Assembly: GCA_002395525.1 (NCBI GenBank)
Contig: DGXE01000004.1
Coordinates: forward strand, 1-63,912
DNA length: 63,912 nt
Source: Ruminococcus sp. UBA4240
GTDB lineage: Bacteria; Bacillota; Clostridia; Oscillospirales; Ruminococcaceae
Reading direction: 5' to 3'
The position numbers and the translations under genes were made by a program. The notes under the pieces are model-generated. The model worked only from the letters and a program-made list of their open reading frames with translations. It did no database searches and had not been told where the DNA came from. Positions 42,591 through 51,574 of the stretch are shown here, in pieces. Numbering within the stretch: the stretch's first letter is position 1; the number at the start of each line of letters is the position of its first letter.

Positions 42591-43706
42591 ATGAACGAAA
42601 ACAGCCGTGAAAAGCTCATAGTAAGGACGAGCATAACAGGCATTGCCGCCAATGTGCTCTTAGCCGCATTCAAGGCGGTGGTAGGGCTGCTGTCCCACTC
42701 TATCGCCATCGTGCTCGATGCCGTCAACAACATCTCCGATGCGGGCAGCTCCCTGATAACCATTATCGGCACAAAGCTGGCGGCAAAGGAGCCGGACAAG
42801 AAGCATCCCTTCGGCTACGGCCGCATTGAGTACCTGAGTGCCATGATAATATCGGTCATAGTGCTTTATGCAGGTGTCACATCCCTTACAGAGTCCGTAA
42901 AGAAGATATTCACCCCGGAGACCCCGGACTACAGCGCTGCGACCCTTGTCATAATCGGCGTTGCGGTGATAGTGAAGATAGTGCTGGGGCGGTATGTGAA
43001 GTCCGTGGGGGTAAAGGTGAATTCCGACTCCCTTATAAACTCCGGGGAGGATGCCACCCTTGATTCAGTTATATCAGCCTCCACCCTTGCGGCAGCAGTC
43101 ATTTTCATGCTCACGGGACTGTCCCTTGAGGCATGGCTTGGTGCAGTCATCTCCCTTGTCATCATCAAATCGGGCTTTGAGATGCTCAGAGACACCATAT
43201 CAAAGATACTGGGGGAGAACAACGACCCCGACCTTGCAAAGAGCATAATGGAGACGGTCTGCTCCTTCCCCCAGGTGCAGGGCGCCTATGACATGGTGCT
43301 CAACAACTACGGCCCGGACAGGTGGGACGGGTCTGTTCACATAGAGGTGCCCAATACTTTCACCGCCGACGACATCGACCGCATTACACGGTGCATACAG
43401 GCACAGGTGTACGCAAAGCACCATGTGATACTCACAGCCATAGGCATATACTCTGTAAACACCACGGATGAGGAGACCATGAGCATAAAGCGTCAGGTTG
43501 AGGAGATAGCCCTTGCCCACGAGCACGTAGAGCAGCTCCACGGCTTCTATCTCATGAAGGAGGAGAAGACCATCCGCTTTGACCTTGTCATCAGCTTTGA
43601 TGCCAAAAGCCGCTATGAATGCTACAAGCAGGCAGTGGAGGATGTGCAGAAGGCATTCCCGGACTACACCCTGCAGGCGGCTATGGATACGGATTTTATG
43701 GGGTAG
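42591..43706 (+). CDS. Cation diffusion facilitator, metal efflux
   Basis: A 371-residue CDF transporter that would export divalent metals by proton antiport. Membrane segments fill residues 10-205; the first metal-site motif is in HSIAIVLDAVNNISDAGSS (Asp spaced as in DxxxD), followed by KKHPFGYGRIEYL, a family hallmark, and a later Asp pair in SGEDATLDSVIS. The C-terminal 165 residues form the cytoplasmic metal-sensing domain plus an extra extension beyond the usual length of about 300. The DxxxD pattern suggests Mn, Fe or Zn rather than Co or Ni, without certainty. It is divergent from the ABC operon. Confidence 0.9.
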   Translation: MNENSREKLIVRTSITGIAANVLLAAFKAVVGLLSHSIAIVLDAVNNISDAGSSLITIIGTKLAAKEPDKKHPFGYGRIEYLSAMIISVIVLYAGVTSLTESVKKIFTPETPDYSAATLVIIGVAVIVKIVLGRYVKSVGVKVNSDSLINSGEDATLDSVISASTLAAAVIFMLTGLSLEAWLGAVISLVIIKSGFEMLRDTISKILGENNDPDLAKSIMETVCSFPQVQGAYDMVLNNYGPDRWDGSVHIEVPNTFTADDIDRITRCIQAQVYAKHHVILTAIGIYSVNTTDEETMSIKRQVEEIALAHEHVEQLHGFYLMKEEKTIRFDLVISFDAKSRYECYKQAVEDVQKAFPDYTLQAAMDTDFMG

Positions 43707-43719
43707 TAAGTAACTGTGA

Positions 43720-43754
43720 AAAAAGTCACCCGAAGGGGATCTCCCTCCGGGTGA
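43720..43754. terminator. Bidirectional terminator between CDF and BspA-like genes
   Basis: TCACCCG (43726-43732) pairs with CGGGTGA (43748-43754), with an inner AGGG/CCCT stem. An A-run on the left gives a T-run on the minus strand, so it serves the surface-protein gene as well as the CDF gene. Confidence 0.8.
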
Positions 43755-43760
43755 TTTGTG

Positions 43761-46325
43761 TTATTCGGCTGTTACTATATCAGCTTTGGTGATCTTTGTC
43801 CATTTGCCGTTGATATAGGCTTTTACGGCATATTTGCTGCCGGATGTACCCTTTACACGTATCTGTGTTTTGGAGGTGCTCCCGATCTTTTTCAGCTTAC
43901 CGTCGGAATACTTGAATACCCTGTAGGAGGAAGCCCCATCTACTGCTTTCCATCTGAGTATCACATATTCATCCTTGACAGCAGCAGTAACAACAGGCTT
44001 TGCGGCTTTGATCTCTGCTGCTGTTTTTGCGGAATTTCTCGCCTTGGCGAGCACCCCGTCCTTTTCATAGCGCACCATGATGGTGTAGGAGCCGTTCAGG
44101 GCACTGAGCTCATAGCTGTTCTTTGTGGTGGTGCCTATCCTTTTCCATGTGGTTTCACCCTTTTTCTTGGCACTGATAACAAATCTGTCAGCACCGTCTG
44201 CACTGCTCCATGTGAGGATATTGCCGGAGATCTTTGCATCCCATGTAAGGGCTTCTTCATTCCGTGCTTCCCCTGTGCCTACACCGCCTGTGCCTATCCT
44301 GGAAGTGTTCATTATGGGCATGGTGTAGCTGCCATCCGGATCGGGGATAGTTTGGACAGGGATGCTTTCTTCTTTTGTTTCGCCGCAAACTGTGCACGTG
44401 TAGGTCATTATACCCGTTTCAGTTCTGGTGGCTTCCTTTGTGATAATGCCGTTATCCCATTTGTGACCTGCTGCGGGGATCGCTACTTCCTTTGTGGCTT
44501 CACAATTTGTGCATCTGACCCTTTTTGTTCCCTTTTCTGTGCATGTTGCTTCTGTAATGATCTCATCATCTGTCCATCTGTGGCCTGTTGCAGAGATAAC
44601 CTGTTCTCTGGTGTGTGAAGGGTCATTTTTGCAGGTGAAGGTTTTGATGCCGCTCTCTTCGCAGGAGGGTTCCTTTGTAACAATACCTGTGTCCCAGTTA
44701 TGTCCTGTTGCGGGTATATCCTCTGTTTTTGTATGGGAGGCATCGTTCTTGCAGGTATAGGTCTTGATACCCGGTTCTTCGCAGGAGGGCTCCTTAGTAA
44801 CTGTGCCTGTGTCCCAGTTATGTCCTGTTGCGGATATATCCTCTGTTTTTGTATGGGAGGCATCGTTCTTGCAGGTATAGGTCTTGATACCAGTTTCTTC
44901 GCAGGTGGGTTCCTTTGTAACGGTGCCTGTGTCCCAGTTGTGGTTTGTAGCGGGTATGGTCTGTTCCTTTACAGTACCGCAGACAGTGCAGGTATATGTC
45001 TTTGTGCCTGTGGCTTCACATCCCGGAGCTGTGGTAACTGTGCCCTCATCCCATGTGTGGGATGTTTTCTGTAATGCGTCACCGCAGACAGAGCAGGCGT
45101 GCCAGTGGAAATAATCATCGTATGACCATTCATCAGAAACGATATGTGTATGATCAAGTCTTTTAATGGATTCGGTTCTTGTGTGAGAAGGATCGTTTTT
45201 GCAGGTGTAGGTGCGTACACCTTCTTCGGCTTCTGTAGGTTCCTTTGTTACTGTACCCTCGTCCCAGTCATGACCTGTAGCCACAATTACTGTGGATGCA
45301 AGTGTTATCTGCTTTGTGCCATTCTCATTGCCGAATATTTTGCTGCAGCCTGAGCAAGTCCAGTATTCGGTATGACCTGCTGCTTCGCATGTTGCGGGTT
45401 CAGCTTCGGTTTTGACAAGTGTGTGCCCGGTTGCGGGAACAGTCTGTGTTTTGGTATAGCCGCAGACCGTGCAGGTGTATCTTGTTGTGCCTCCGGATGT
45501 GCAGGTCGCAGCTCTTTGTACACTGCCATCATCAAACGTATGTTCGGATTTGTTTAAAGTTTCACCGCAGGTGGAGCAAACCTTCCAGTGGTTTGAAGAA
45601 TCCTTTTTCCATGCGGAAACTGTTTTGTGTGCGCATGGGGCGCTGAAATATCCGGGGTTGCCCGGTTCATCTACGTGGGCATAAGCAACGCTTTTATGCG
45701 CATGATTGTATTTTGTTCCTGCGCTACCTACAAGAGAACCACAGAATGAAAACATAGGCATATCTGTTCCAGATACTCTTTCAATTACATTACCGTTGTC
45801 CCAATTAGTTCCGGGCATAACAGTTATTCGCTGTAGGTTGGTACAGCCTGCAAACATAGCAGCCATATTTGTTACATTTGACATATCAAAACTACTGAGA
45901 TCAAGAGATGTTAAAGAACTGCATCCCATAAACATGGCAGATGTTTTTCTTATTTTCAGTGTACTAAAGTTACTTACGTCAAGGTGCTTCAATGAACTAC
46001 ATCCATCAAACATCCGCATAAGTCCAGTTTCGTCATTTTCAGAATTTGCTACATCATTGACCATAGATGTGTTAAAATGGCTCAAGTCCAGTGATTCAAG
46101 TTTGCTACACTCATAAAACATAGCATACATATTTCTTACCTTTGAGGTATTAAAGCTGCTAATATCCAGAGATGTTAGTGAACTGCAGTTAGAAAACATT
46201 CGATACATGGATTCTACGTTTTGGGTGTTGAAGTTTTGTAAGTTTAACGAAGTAAGTGATTTACAATCGCTAAACATAACACTCATGGAAACAACATTTG
46301 TTGTGTCGAATGAACTGATGTCCAA
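43761..46325 (-). pseudogene. BspA-like surface protein, part after the premature stop
   Basis: Continuation, in the same frame, of the gene that begins at 46931; together they would code about 1056 aa. In order: DUF285 (BspA-type) leucine-rich repeats, each with SLTSLDLSSFxTSNV and MF..CSSL; nine or so cysteine-bearing units of about 40-60 residues with YTCTVCG, ATGH.WD.G and TKEPTC; then two Ig/Fn3-like domains at the C-terminus, ending in KITKADIVTAE. No LPxTG motif or membrane anchor is visible. Without read-through this part has no real start: a TTG at 46325 has no ribosome binding site. It would be secreted and bind a surface or host ligand. Confidence 0.8.
44581..44950 (-). repeat. 120-bp tandem repeats within the BspA-like gene
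   Basis: Two units (44691-44810 and 44811-44930) are almost identical at the DNA level, with more diverged relatives on each side. The 120-bp period codes one 40-residue module, so copy-number change would keep the frame. Confidence 0.85.
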
Positions 46326-46331
46326 CGATGA

Positions 46332-46931
46332 TTATTTTTCACATGCATAGAACATAGTGTTAGTATTTTGTAAAATTGGTGTTTCAAAACTGCTCAGGTC
46401 TATCGAAGTCAGCTTTTTGCAACCATAAAACATACCCTTCATGTCTGTAACCGCAAGTGTTTTAGTATCTTTAAACTCAACAGTAGTTAAAGCAGAGTTG
46501 CCAAAAAACATACTGCTCATATTCTGGACATTATGTAAATCCAATCCGCTCATATTTACACTTCTTAGCAGATGACAACCATAAAACATCTCGTCCATTC
46601 TAATAACATTTGATGTATCTGCACCTCTAAAATCCACATACATCAGATTATTATAGTCGCCGGTAGAATATATACTCCGATAGGCGTTGACACCATTGCA
46701 ATATCGCGGGAAAACACTGTTTTCTGCACATTTAATACTTATTATATCGGTTGTTAAGGCACCTTTGGATTTAACAGCTTTTATTGCCTCGGTATTTAAT
46801 GACTCTACAGTTCCATAGTAAGTCAGCGTCCCTGTAGCTGCGTCAAAAGATGCATCAGCACTTACTGTTGCAGACACTGCAATGGTTGCTATAGCCGAAA
46901 GTGCCAAACCGGCTAATAATTTCCATTTCAT
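46332..46931 (-). pseudogene. BspA-like surface protein, N-terminal part with signal peptide
   Basis: A 199-residue fragment. A signal peptide occupies about residues 1-25 (KWKLLAGLALSAIATIAV, cut near VSA-DA), then a short domain and DUF285 repeats up to MFYACEK, where TAA (46332-46334) interrupts. The next codons continue SSLDISSFD in the same frame, and the repeat pattern calls for Leu at the stop, so a single TTA to TAA change explains the break. The ATG overlaps the stop of the upstream small gene (ATGA). Possible readings: real nonsense mutation, sequencing error, or regulated read-through. Confidence 0.8.
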
Positions 46932-47308
46932 TTTTTACTCCCCTTTATAGTGATTTCACCTGCTACCACAGGTATGTTGCTGAATGGATCGTAGGAAAAT
47001 GACAAACTCAAAGCTATATCGGTGACACTGAATTCACCCTTTTTCAGACATTCTTCTCCTTTCTCTGTAATGATGTACTGTCTGGAATCACCTCCGTCAG
47101 TGTATTCTTTTTTTCTTTTCAGACAGCCCTGTTCCTCAAGGTCATTTGTGATCGTGAGGAAATCATCGGCACTGATGCACACGATCCTGTGGTCGATATA
47201 CTTGAATTCACTGCACGCTTTAAGTATATATTTCCTCACAGATACTGAATCGATTTTTGTCCCTTTCCTTGGGACAAGCGGGACGATATCATCCGGGATA
47301 CACCCCAC
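46928..47308 (-). CDS. Winged-helix-like small protein upstream of the BspA-like gene
   Basis: A 126-residue protein. The segment DDFLTITNDLEEQGCLKRKK followed by RQYIITEKGEECLKKGEF resembles a winged-helix wing (YxITxKG). The start GTG 47308 has AGGA 5 nt upstream. An alternative frame starting at GTG 47334, behind a good AAAAGGATG box, codes NVLEARKKWGVSRM, which looks like the missing first helix-turn-helix; shifting frame near TATCCCGG would join it to PDDIVPLV. A 1-nt deletion in an N-terminally longer gene is therefore likely. It overlaps the BspA-like start by 4 nt and may regulate it. Confidence 0.5.
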   Translation of the reverse strand: MGCIPDDIVPLVPRKGTKIDSVSVRKYILKACSEFKYIDHRIVCISADDFLTITNDLEEQGCLKRKKEYTDGGDSRQYIITEKGEECLKKGEFSVTDIALSLSFSYDPFSNIPVVAGEITIKGSKK

Positions 47309-47382
47309 TTTTTCCTTGCCTCAAGTACATTCACTCTATCACATCCTTTTCTGAAAAACACTAAAATGTGTTATCAGTAGGT

Positions 47383-47411
47383 ATTATAGCACATGATATT
47401 AACTTTGTCAA
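47383..47411 (-). promoter_or_regulatory. Promoter of the winged-helix/BspA-like operon
   Basis: TTGACA (47406-47411), 17 bp, TATAAT (47383-47388) with extended -10 TGC on the minus strand. Just downstream at 47357-47372 the palindrome AACAC-N6-GTGTT could be an operator. Confidence 0.85.
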
Positions 47412-47494
47412 CACATAAATAGAATTTATGTTACAATAATTCTAACTAAAAAAACACGTTTTGCATATAGTAAAATGTACAAGGGGGTTATGTG

Positions 47495-47845
47495 ATGACA
47501 TATCATAGGATCCGGGATCTGCGGGAGGATGCAGATCTGACTCAAAAACAGCTGGCTGAAAAGCTTTATATGCACCTTACCCAGTACCGCCGCTATGAAA
47601 CAGGTGAGAGCGAGCTCCCTATGAATATTGCCGTGACCCTTGCTGACTTTTACAATGTGTCCCTTGATTATATCGCCGGGCGCTCCGTATATGCCGACGG
47701 GGGTGATGACTCCTGTCTTTCCTCCGATGAATCGAAGCTGATGGATATATACCGCATCCTTTCGGAAAGGCGGAAGGGAAAGCTGGAGCTTTATGCACAG
47801 CTGCTTTTGCAGGAGGAAAATGGGTTATCCCGCACCCTTGTCTGA
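47495..47845 (+). CDS. XRE-family regulator
   Basis: A 116-residue DNA-binding protein. The N-terminal helix-turn-helix is DLTQKQLAEKLYMHLTQYRR followed by YETGESELPMNIAVTLADFY, close to Cro/C1-type domains, then LDYIAGRS. The C-terminal part is a short helix. ATG 47495 lies 7 nt after AAGGGGG; GTG 47492 is an alternative. It is divergent from the BspA-like operon and could act on the region between them. Confidence 0.88.
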   Translation: MTYHRIRDLREDADLTQKQLAEKLYMHLTQYRRYETGESELPMNIAVTLADFYNVSLDYIAGRSVYADGGDDSCLSSDESKLMDIYRILSERRKGKLELYAQLLLQEENGLSRTLV

Positions 47846-47879
47846 AAATTAGAATGAAATTAGAAATCCCCGAAACCCC

Positions 47880-47908
47880 TTGAAAAGTTGCGCCCTCCGT
47901 GGTAGAAT
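47880..47908 (+). promoter_or_regulatory. Promoter of the NfeD-SPFH operon
   Basis: TTGAAA (47880-47885), 17 bp, TAGAAT (47903-47908), about 32 bp before the start. Confidence 0.6.
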
Positions 47909-47940
47909 ACATACATACATCAAAGCAAAGGAGGGGTTTT

Positions 47941-48393
47941 ATGGTGGGTCAAGGTATATTGGTGGTGCTGTGGATCATCGTCATGATCGTGGCGTTCATA
48001 GCAGAGGCGCTGACCACCGCACTGGTATCCGTCTGGTTCGGAATAGGTGCGCTGGCAGCCGTCATCGCTGCGCTGTGCGGGGCAAACCTGTTCGTGCAGA
48101 TGGTGGTCTTTGTGACAGTATCCCTGATAGCACTGGCGCTTACACGCCCCATAGTCAGAAAGCTGATGCCGGGCCGCTACATCTACACCAACGGTGAGGA
48201 TGACATCGGCAAGACTGCCATCGTTATCGAGACTGTGGATCCTGCCGCCGGAACGGGCAGGATAAGGCTGGGGGATGTGGACTGGGCTGCGGTATCCGAG
48301 AACGGCTCCGTCATCCCGGTAAACAGCGTTGTCACCATAGCGAAGAAATCTGCCGCACATATGACTGTAAGGATAAAAGGAGGAAATGAATAA
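47941..48393 (+). CDS. NfeD-family membrane protein
   Basis: A 150-residue protein with two or three hydrophobic helices (about 5-27, 32-50, 54-72) followed by a soluble OB-fold domain: DDIGKTAIVIETVDPAAG then GRIRLGDVDWAAVS and VVTIAKK. This is the short NfeD type that partners stomatin-like proteins, and the SPFH gene follows with stop and start sharing one base (TAATG). The pair likely organises membrane microdomains. GGAGG precedes ATG 47941. Confidence 0.9.
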   Translation: MVGQGILVVLWIIVMIVAFIAEALTTALVSVWFGIGALAAVIAALCGANLFVQMVVFVTVSLIALALTRPIVRKLMPGRYIYTNGEDDIGKTAIVIETVDPAAGTGRIRLGDVDWAAVSENGSVIPVNSVVTIAKKSAAHMTVRIKGGNE

Positions 48394-49358
48394 TGCCGTA
48401 TCTTGCAATTGGACTTATCATCATACTTATAATCTTCATCATATCGGGCATAAAGATAGTGCCCCAGGCACAGGTGTATGTTGTGGAGCGCCTTGGCGCA
48501 TTCAGGGATGCTCTCCCCACAGGTCCACACTATGTGGTGCCCCTGCTTGACAAGGTGGTAAAGCGTGTTTCCATCAAGGAGCAGGTAGTTGACTTCAAGC
48601 CCCAGCCCGTTATCACAAAGGATAACGTCACCATGCAGATAGACACGGTGGTATTCTTCACCGTCACAGATGCAAAGCTTTTCACCTACGGCATTGAAAG
48701 ACCCATCTCCGCAATTGAGAACCTTTCAGCCACTACACTTCGTAACATCATAGGCGAGCTGGAGCTGGATGCAACACTTACTTCAAGAGATGTGATAAAC
48801 TCCAAGATCACCTCCATTCTCGATCAGGCAACTGACAAGTGGGGCATCAAGGTGAACCGTGTGGAGCTCAAGAACATCCTCCCTCCCCGTGAGATACAGG
48901 ACGCCATGGAAAAGCAGATGAAGGCTGAACGTGAGCGCCGTGAGAAGATACTCCAGGCGGAGGGCGAGAAGAAATCTCAGATACTCGTTGCCGAGGGCGA
49001 GAAGGAATCGAAGATACTCCGTGCCCAGGCCGACAAGGAGGCGGAGATACTCAAAGCCCAGGCGGAGCAGCAGGCTCTTATCCTCAAGGCGGATGCCATC
49101 AGGCAGCAGAAGATACTTGTGGCAGAGGGCGAGGCTGAGTCCATCCGCAATGTACAGGCAGCTCTTGCGGATTCCATCGTAAAGCTCAATGAGGCGGATC
49201 CCTCCCAGAACGTCATCGCCATAAAGAGTCTTGAAGCCTTTGCGAAGGCCGCTGACGGAAAGGCCACAAAGATAATAATCCCCTCCGAGATACAGGGGCT
49301 TGCAGGTCTTGCCACCTCCATCAAGGAGATAGCTTCAAGCGACACACAGGTTCAGTGA
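48393..49358 (+). CDS. SPFH/Band 7 protein (stomatin-like, QmcA type)
   Basis: A 321-residue membrane-anchored protein. One N-terminal span (about 4-20) is followed by the SPFH domain: VPQAQVYVVERLGAF, then HYVVPLLDKV, VDFKPQPVITKDN and LRNIIGELELD. A long alanine/glutamate helix (about 175-260) with repeated AEGEKxSxIL units forms the oligomerising coiled coil. Such proteins build cage- or raft-like assemblies around membrane proteases and partners; the NfeD protein upstream is the usual partner. Confidence 0.95.
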   Translation: MPYLAIGLIIILIIFIISGIKIVPQAQVYVVERLGAFRDALPTGPHYVVPLLDKVVKRVSIKEQVVDFKPQPVITKDNVTMQIDTVVFFTVTDAKLFTYGIERPISAIENLSATTLRNIIGELELDATLTSRDVINSKITSILDQATDKWGIKVNRVELKNILPPREIQDAMEKQMKAERERREKILQAEGEKKSQILVAEGEKESKILRAQADKEAEILKAQAEQQALILKADAIRQQKILVAEGEAESIRNVQAALADSIVKLNEADPSQNVIAIKSLEAFAKAADGKATKIIIPSEIQGLAGLATSIKEIASSDTQVQ

Positions 49359-49366
49359 CCATAAAA

Positions 49367-49408
49367 AACGTCCTGTCTACAGCCTTTTGCGGCTGCGGGC
49401 AGGACGTT
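49367..49408 (+). terminator. Hairpin after the SPFH gene
   Basis: AACGTCCTG (49367-49375) pairs with CAGGACGTT (49400-49408), with an inner CAGCC/GGCTG stem. There is no good T-tract on the plus strand, so termination may be partial and the lipoprotein gene may be read through. Confidence 0.6.
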
Positions 49409-49446
49409 ATGCGGCTATAGACTTGTTCGATAAAAGGAGCAGAGTC

Positions 49447-50682
49447 ATGTCTTTGAAAAAACTGTATTTTATGCTCATTGTACCGGCAGTTCTTTTCTTC
49501 GGATGTGCAAAAGAGGATGAAAACATACTGCTTCTCTCACAGGCAAACCTGAATGCATATCATGTGTACGACTCTGCTGTGGGATACTTTTTGGAAAGTG
49601 AGATCACAGGGGTCGCTGCTGATGACGGGGAATATGTATTTTCACTGGACAAGGAAGCCCCGGATGAGGGGCTTGAAGCCTTTGTGTGTCAGGAGCACGC
49701 CATTCTCGGCGGAAGTGTCCGCATAGAGGTGAAAGGCTGTACCGTGCTCTATGCGGTGTGGTCACCCTCCGAGGGTGATATATCACCGTCCGGTACAGGC
49801 ATTGCTGCACTGGACGGCAAAGACATCGAAAATGGTGAGTATTTCGGCAGATACCCAAAAGAGGTGCTGTACAACAAAAAAGACGGCACCATTGTGATGC
49901 CCGACCCGTCAAAGTCCCTCTATGATGCCAACTCCACAGCCGAAAAGGCATACAGTGCCGCAGCCTATTACTGTACCCTCTGTGAATCTGCAGGATATAC
50001 CGTGCAGGATGGCTGGTACTGCTTTAATATCAGCGGTGAGGTAGGTACGGACTTCAGGACGGACGGCGGAGATCTTGCAGCTGCCATAGGCTCCCAGATG
50101 GGGAATTACGGAGGATATGCGGCTGTACGGATAGAGAGTATGATGCCAAGGGCTGTCCTCTGGTCGCCTGCTGCGGTGATCGATCACTCACGGGCAGAAG
50201 TGCTTCTCTCAGTGCAGTCATATTCCCCGGAGGACGGCAGGGATGAGCTTTTCGGACGGTATCCGGTCCCTGTGGTATTATACGAAAAAGGCACACTGAA
50301 GGATACACGCTCTGTGGATGAACGTCTTGTACAGGCACATGAGAACGCAAAGACCGCATTTACCAATGCATACACCTATTCCACCATATGCGAGGTAAGC
50401 GGTGGATATGTCCCCGACGGGTGGCACTTTTTCGCCCTTGACCCCTCCCTTTACAACACCGACAGCTATGCAAAGGACGGCAGCGGCATAAAAAACGCTA
50501 TGTCCAGCTTTATGGGCGACTGTGGGGGCTACTGTGCGGTGTACGTTGAGAACGGCTGCCCCACGGAATGCTTCTGGTCGGAGGATACGGACTTCTCCAC
50601 GGCAGATATAGAGCATTACAGAGGCATTTCTCCGGATGAACAAAATATTTTCGGCAGATATGTTTATGACGAGAAATCATGA
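49447..50682 (+). CDS. Lipoprotein with three related domains
   Basis: A 411-residue predicted lipoprotein: signal peptide ending in LFFGC, then three blocks of roughly 125 residues that look related. Each has a helical start (AYHVYDSAVGYF, AYSAAAYYCTLCES, AFTNAYTYSTICEV), a DGxYxF segment (DGEYVFSL, DGWYCFNI, DGWHFFAL), a glycine-rich turn (GGYAAVRIE, GGYCAVYVE) and a final A/ECxWS (VLYAVWS, AVLWSP, CFWSED). The helix-then-sheet order recalls pilin-like folds, but I cannot name the family. GGAGC precedes ATG 49447. It lies between the SPFH gene and rnpB. Confidence 0.65.
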   Translation: MSLKKLYFMLIVPAVLFFGCAKEDENILLLSQANLNAYHVYDSAVGYFLESEITGVAADDGEYVFSLDKEAPDEGLEAFVCQEHAILGGSVRIEVKGCTVLYAVWSPSEGDISPSGTGIAALDGKDIENGEYFGRYPKEVLYNKKDGTIVMPDPSKSLYDANSTAEKAYSAAAYYCTLCESAGYTVQDGWYCFNISGEVGTDFRTDGGDLAAAIGSQMGNYGGYAAVRIESMMPRAVLWSPAAVIDHSRAEVLLSVQSYSPEDGRDELFGRYPVPVVLYEKGTLKDTRSVDERLVQAHENAKTAFTNAYTYSTICEVSGGYVPDGWHFFALDPSLYNTDSYAKDGSGIKNAMSSFMGDCGGYCAVYVENGCPTECFWSEDTDFSTADIEHYRGISPDEQNIFGRYVYDEKS

Positions 50683-50731
50683 CAGCAAGACCGCCCCGCT
50701 GTGGAGCGGTTTTTGCTTTTAGCGATGATGA
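50678..50731 (+). terminator. Terminator of the lipoprotein gene, copy 1
   Basis: A CCGCT/AGCGG stem followed by TTTTTGCTTTT. The whole block, from the stop codon (50680-50682) to GATGATGA, is repeated imperfectly at 50908-50966. The sequence between (50732-50907) has a perfect ATTCCAA/TTGGAAT palindrome near 50817-50832 but no gene. Confidence 0.75.
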
Positions 50732-50907
50732 ACAGACTGCAAGACGTTTAGTAGATCAAAGGAACTTGTCAGCAGAAAAATGCCGATTTCGGAATCATTC
50801 CCCCAAAAACGCAATTATTCCAAAATTGGAATTTTCAACAGTATCGCACTGAACACTTAAAGCCGTGGCGGAGATATCCCTTCACCATATGATACGGCAG
50901 ATGTGTA

Positions 50908-50966
50908 CATGATACAGCAAGACCGCCCCACCATGTGGAGCGGCTTTTGCTTTTTTGTGGTGATGA
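50908..50966 (+). repeat. Second copy of the lipoprotein terminator block
   Basis: Shares CATGA, CAGCAAGACCGCCCC, TGTGGAGCGG, TTTTGCTTTT and TGATGA with 50678-50731. It includes a terminator-like stem with a T-tract on the plus strand and abuts the 3' end of rnpB, which is read on the other strand. Confidence 0.75.
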
Positions 50967-51300
50967 CCGGGCCTGTAAGCCGGGTTTTGTCGTGTGCGGA
51001 GATCTATCTGAGCGCATCGTCGCCGAAGCGCTTTAGCCGTCATTACGTCATGACTGCCGAGCAGACATTGCCATGAACGTACCAATAGACGTTGCATCGG
51101 ACAGGGTTTACATGGCAGCGGTGTCTCCACCGCCCCGGTGAGCTCTTGCCTCGCCTTTCCATCCTTACCGTAAAAAACGGCGGTATCTTTCTGTTGCACT
51201 ATCCCTTAGGGTCGCCCCCGGCTGCCGTTAGCAGCTGCCCTGCTCTGTGATGCCCGGACTTTCCTAACACTTGCGTGTTTGACCGCACAGCCCGCTCATC
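50962..51300 (-). ncRNA. rnpB: RNase P RNA
   Basis: Catalytic RNA of RNase P, which matures tRNA 5' ends; about 339 nt. Conserved blocks on the minus strand: TTAGGAAAGTCCGGGCATCA near the 5' end, the GCAGCTGCTAACGGCAGCC hairpin, GGGCGACCCTAAGGGATAG, then ACAGAAA, and near the 3' end ACAAAACCCGGCTTACAGG. The ends are set by the P1 helix: GATGAGCGGGC at 51290-51300 pairs with GCCCGGTCATC at 50962-50972, allowing one mismatch. A consensus promoter is just upstream. Confidence 0.95.
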
Positions 51301-51307
51301 GAAGGGT

Positions 51308-51336
51308 ATTATACCACAGCCTGCGGGATTTGTCAA
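51308..51336 (-). promoter_or_regulatory. Promoter of rnpB
   Basis: TTGACA (51331-51336), 17 bp, TATAAT (51308-51313) on the minus strand, which places transcription start at about 51300-51301, matching the predicted RNA 5' end. Confidence 0.9.
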
Positions 51337-51498
51337 ATATTTTGCGGCAGGAAAGAAATGTAAAATAATTGTGTACAGCACGATGGATGCACATAATAAA
51401 ACATATCTTAATTTGTGGTGAAAACATACTATTATTATATGTTGGTTTGTTCAAATCTACAAAAATTCAGATTTTGGATATAATTTGTTGAAAATTGT

Positions 51499-51527
51499 TT
51501 GAAAAAAGTCCCTGACAGTGTTATAAT
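51499..51527 (+). promoter_or_regulatory. Promoter of the giant adhesin gene
   Basis: TTGAAA (51499-51504), 17 bp, TATAAT (51522-51527), about 48 bp before the start. The region 51337-51498 is AT-rich without a gene. Confidence 0.75.
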
Positions 51528-51574
51528 ATATACGTATAAGTATATGTAAAAGAGAAAACGGGAGAGCACCCCCT

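Noticed and set aside
44581..44950. CRISPR-like repeats
   Set aside because: The 120-bp units are in-frame coding repeats of the surface protein.
51337..51498. Attachment site or integrated element beside rnpB
   Set aside because: No integrase, direct repeat pair or tRNA was found; the AT-rich stretch is explained as promoter region.
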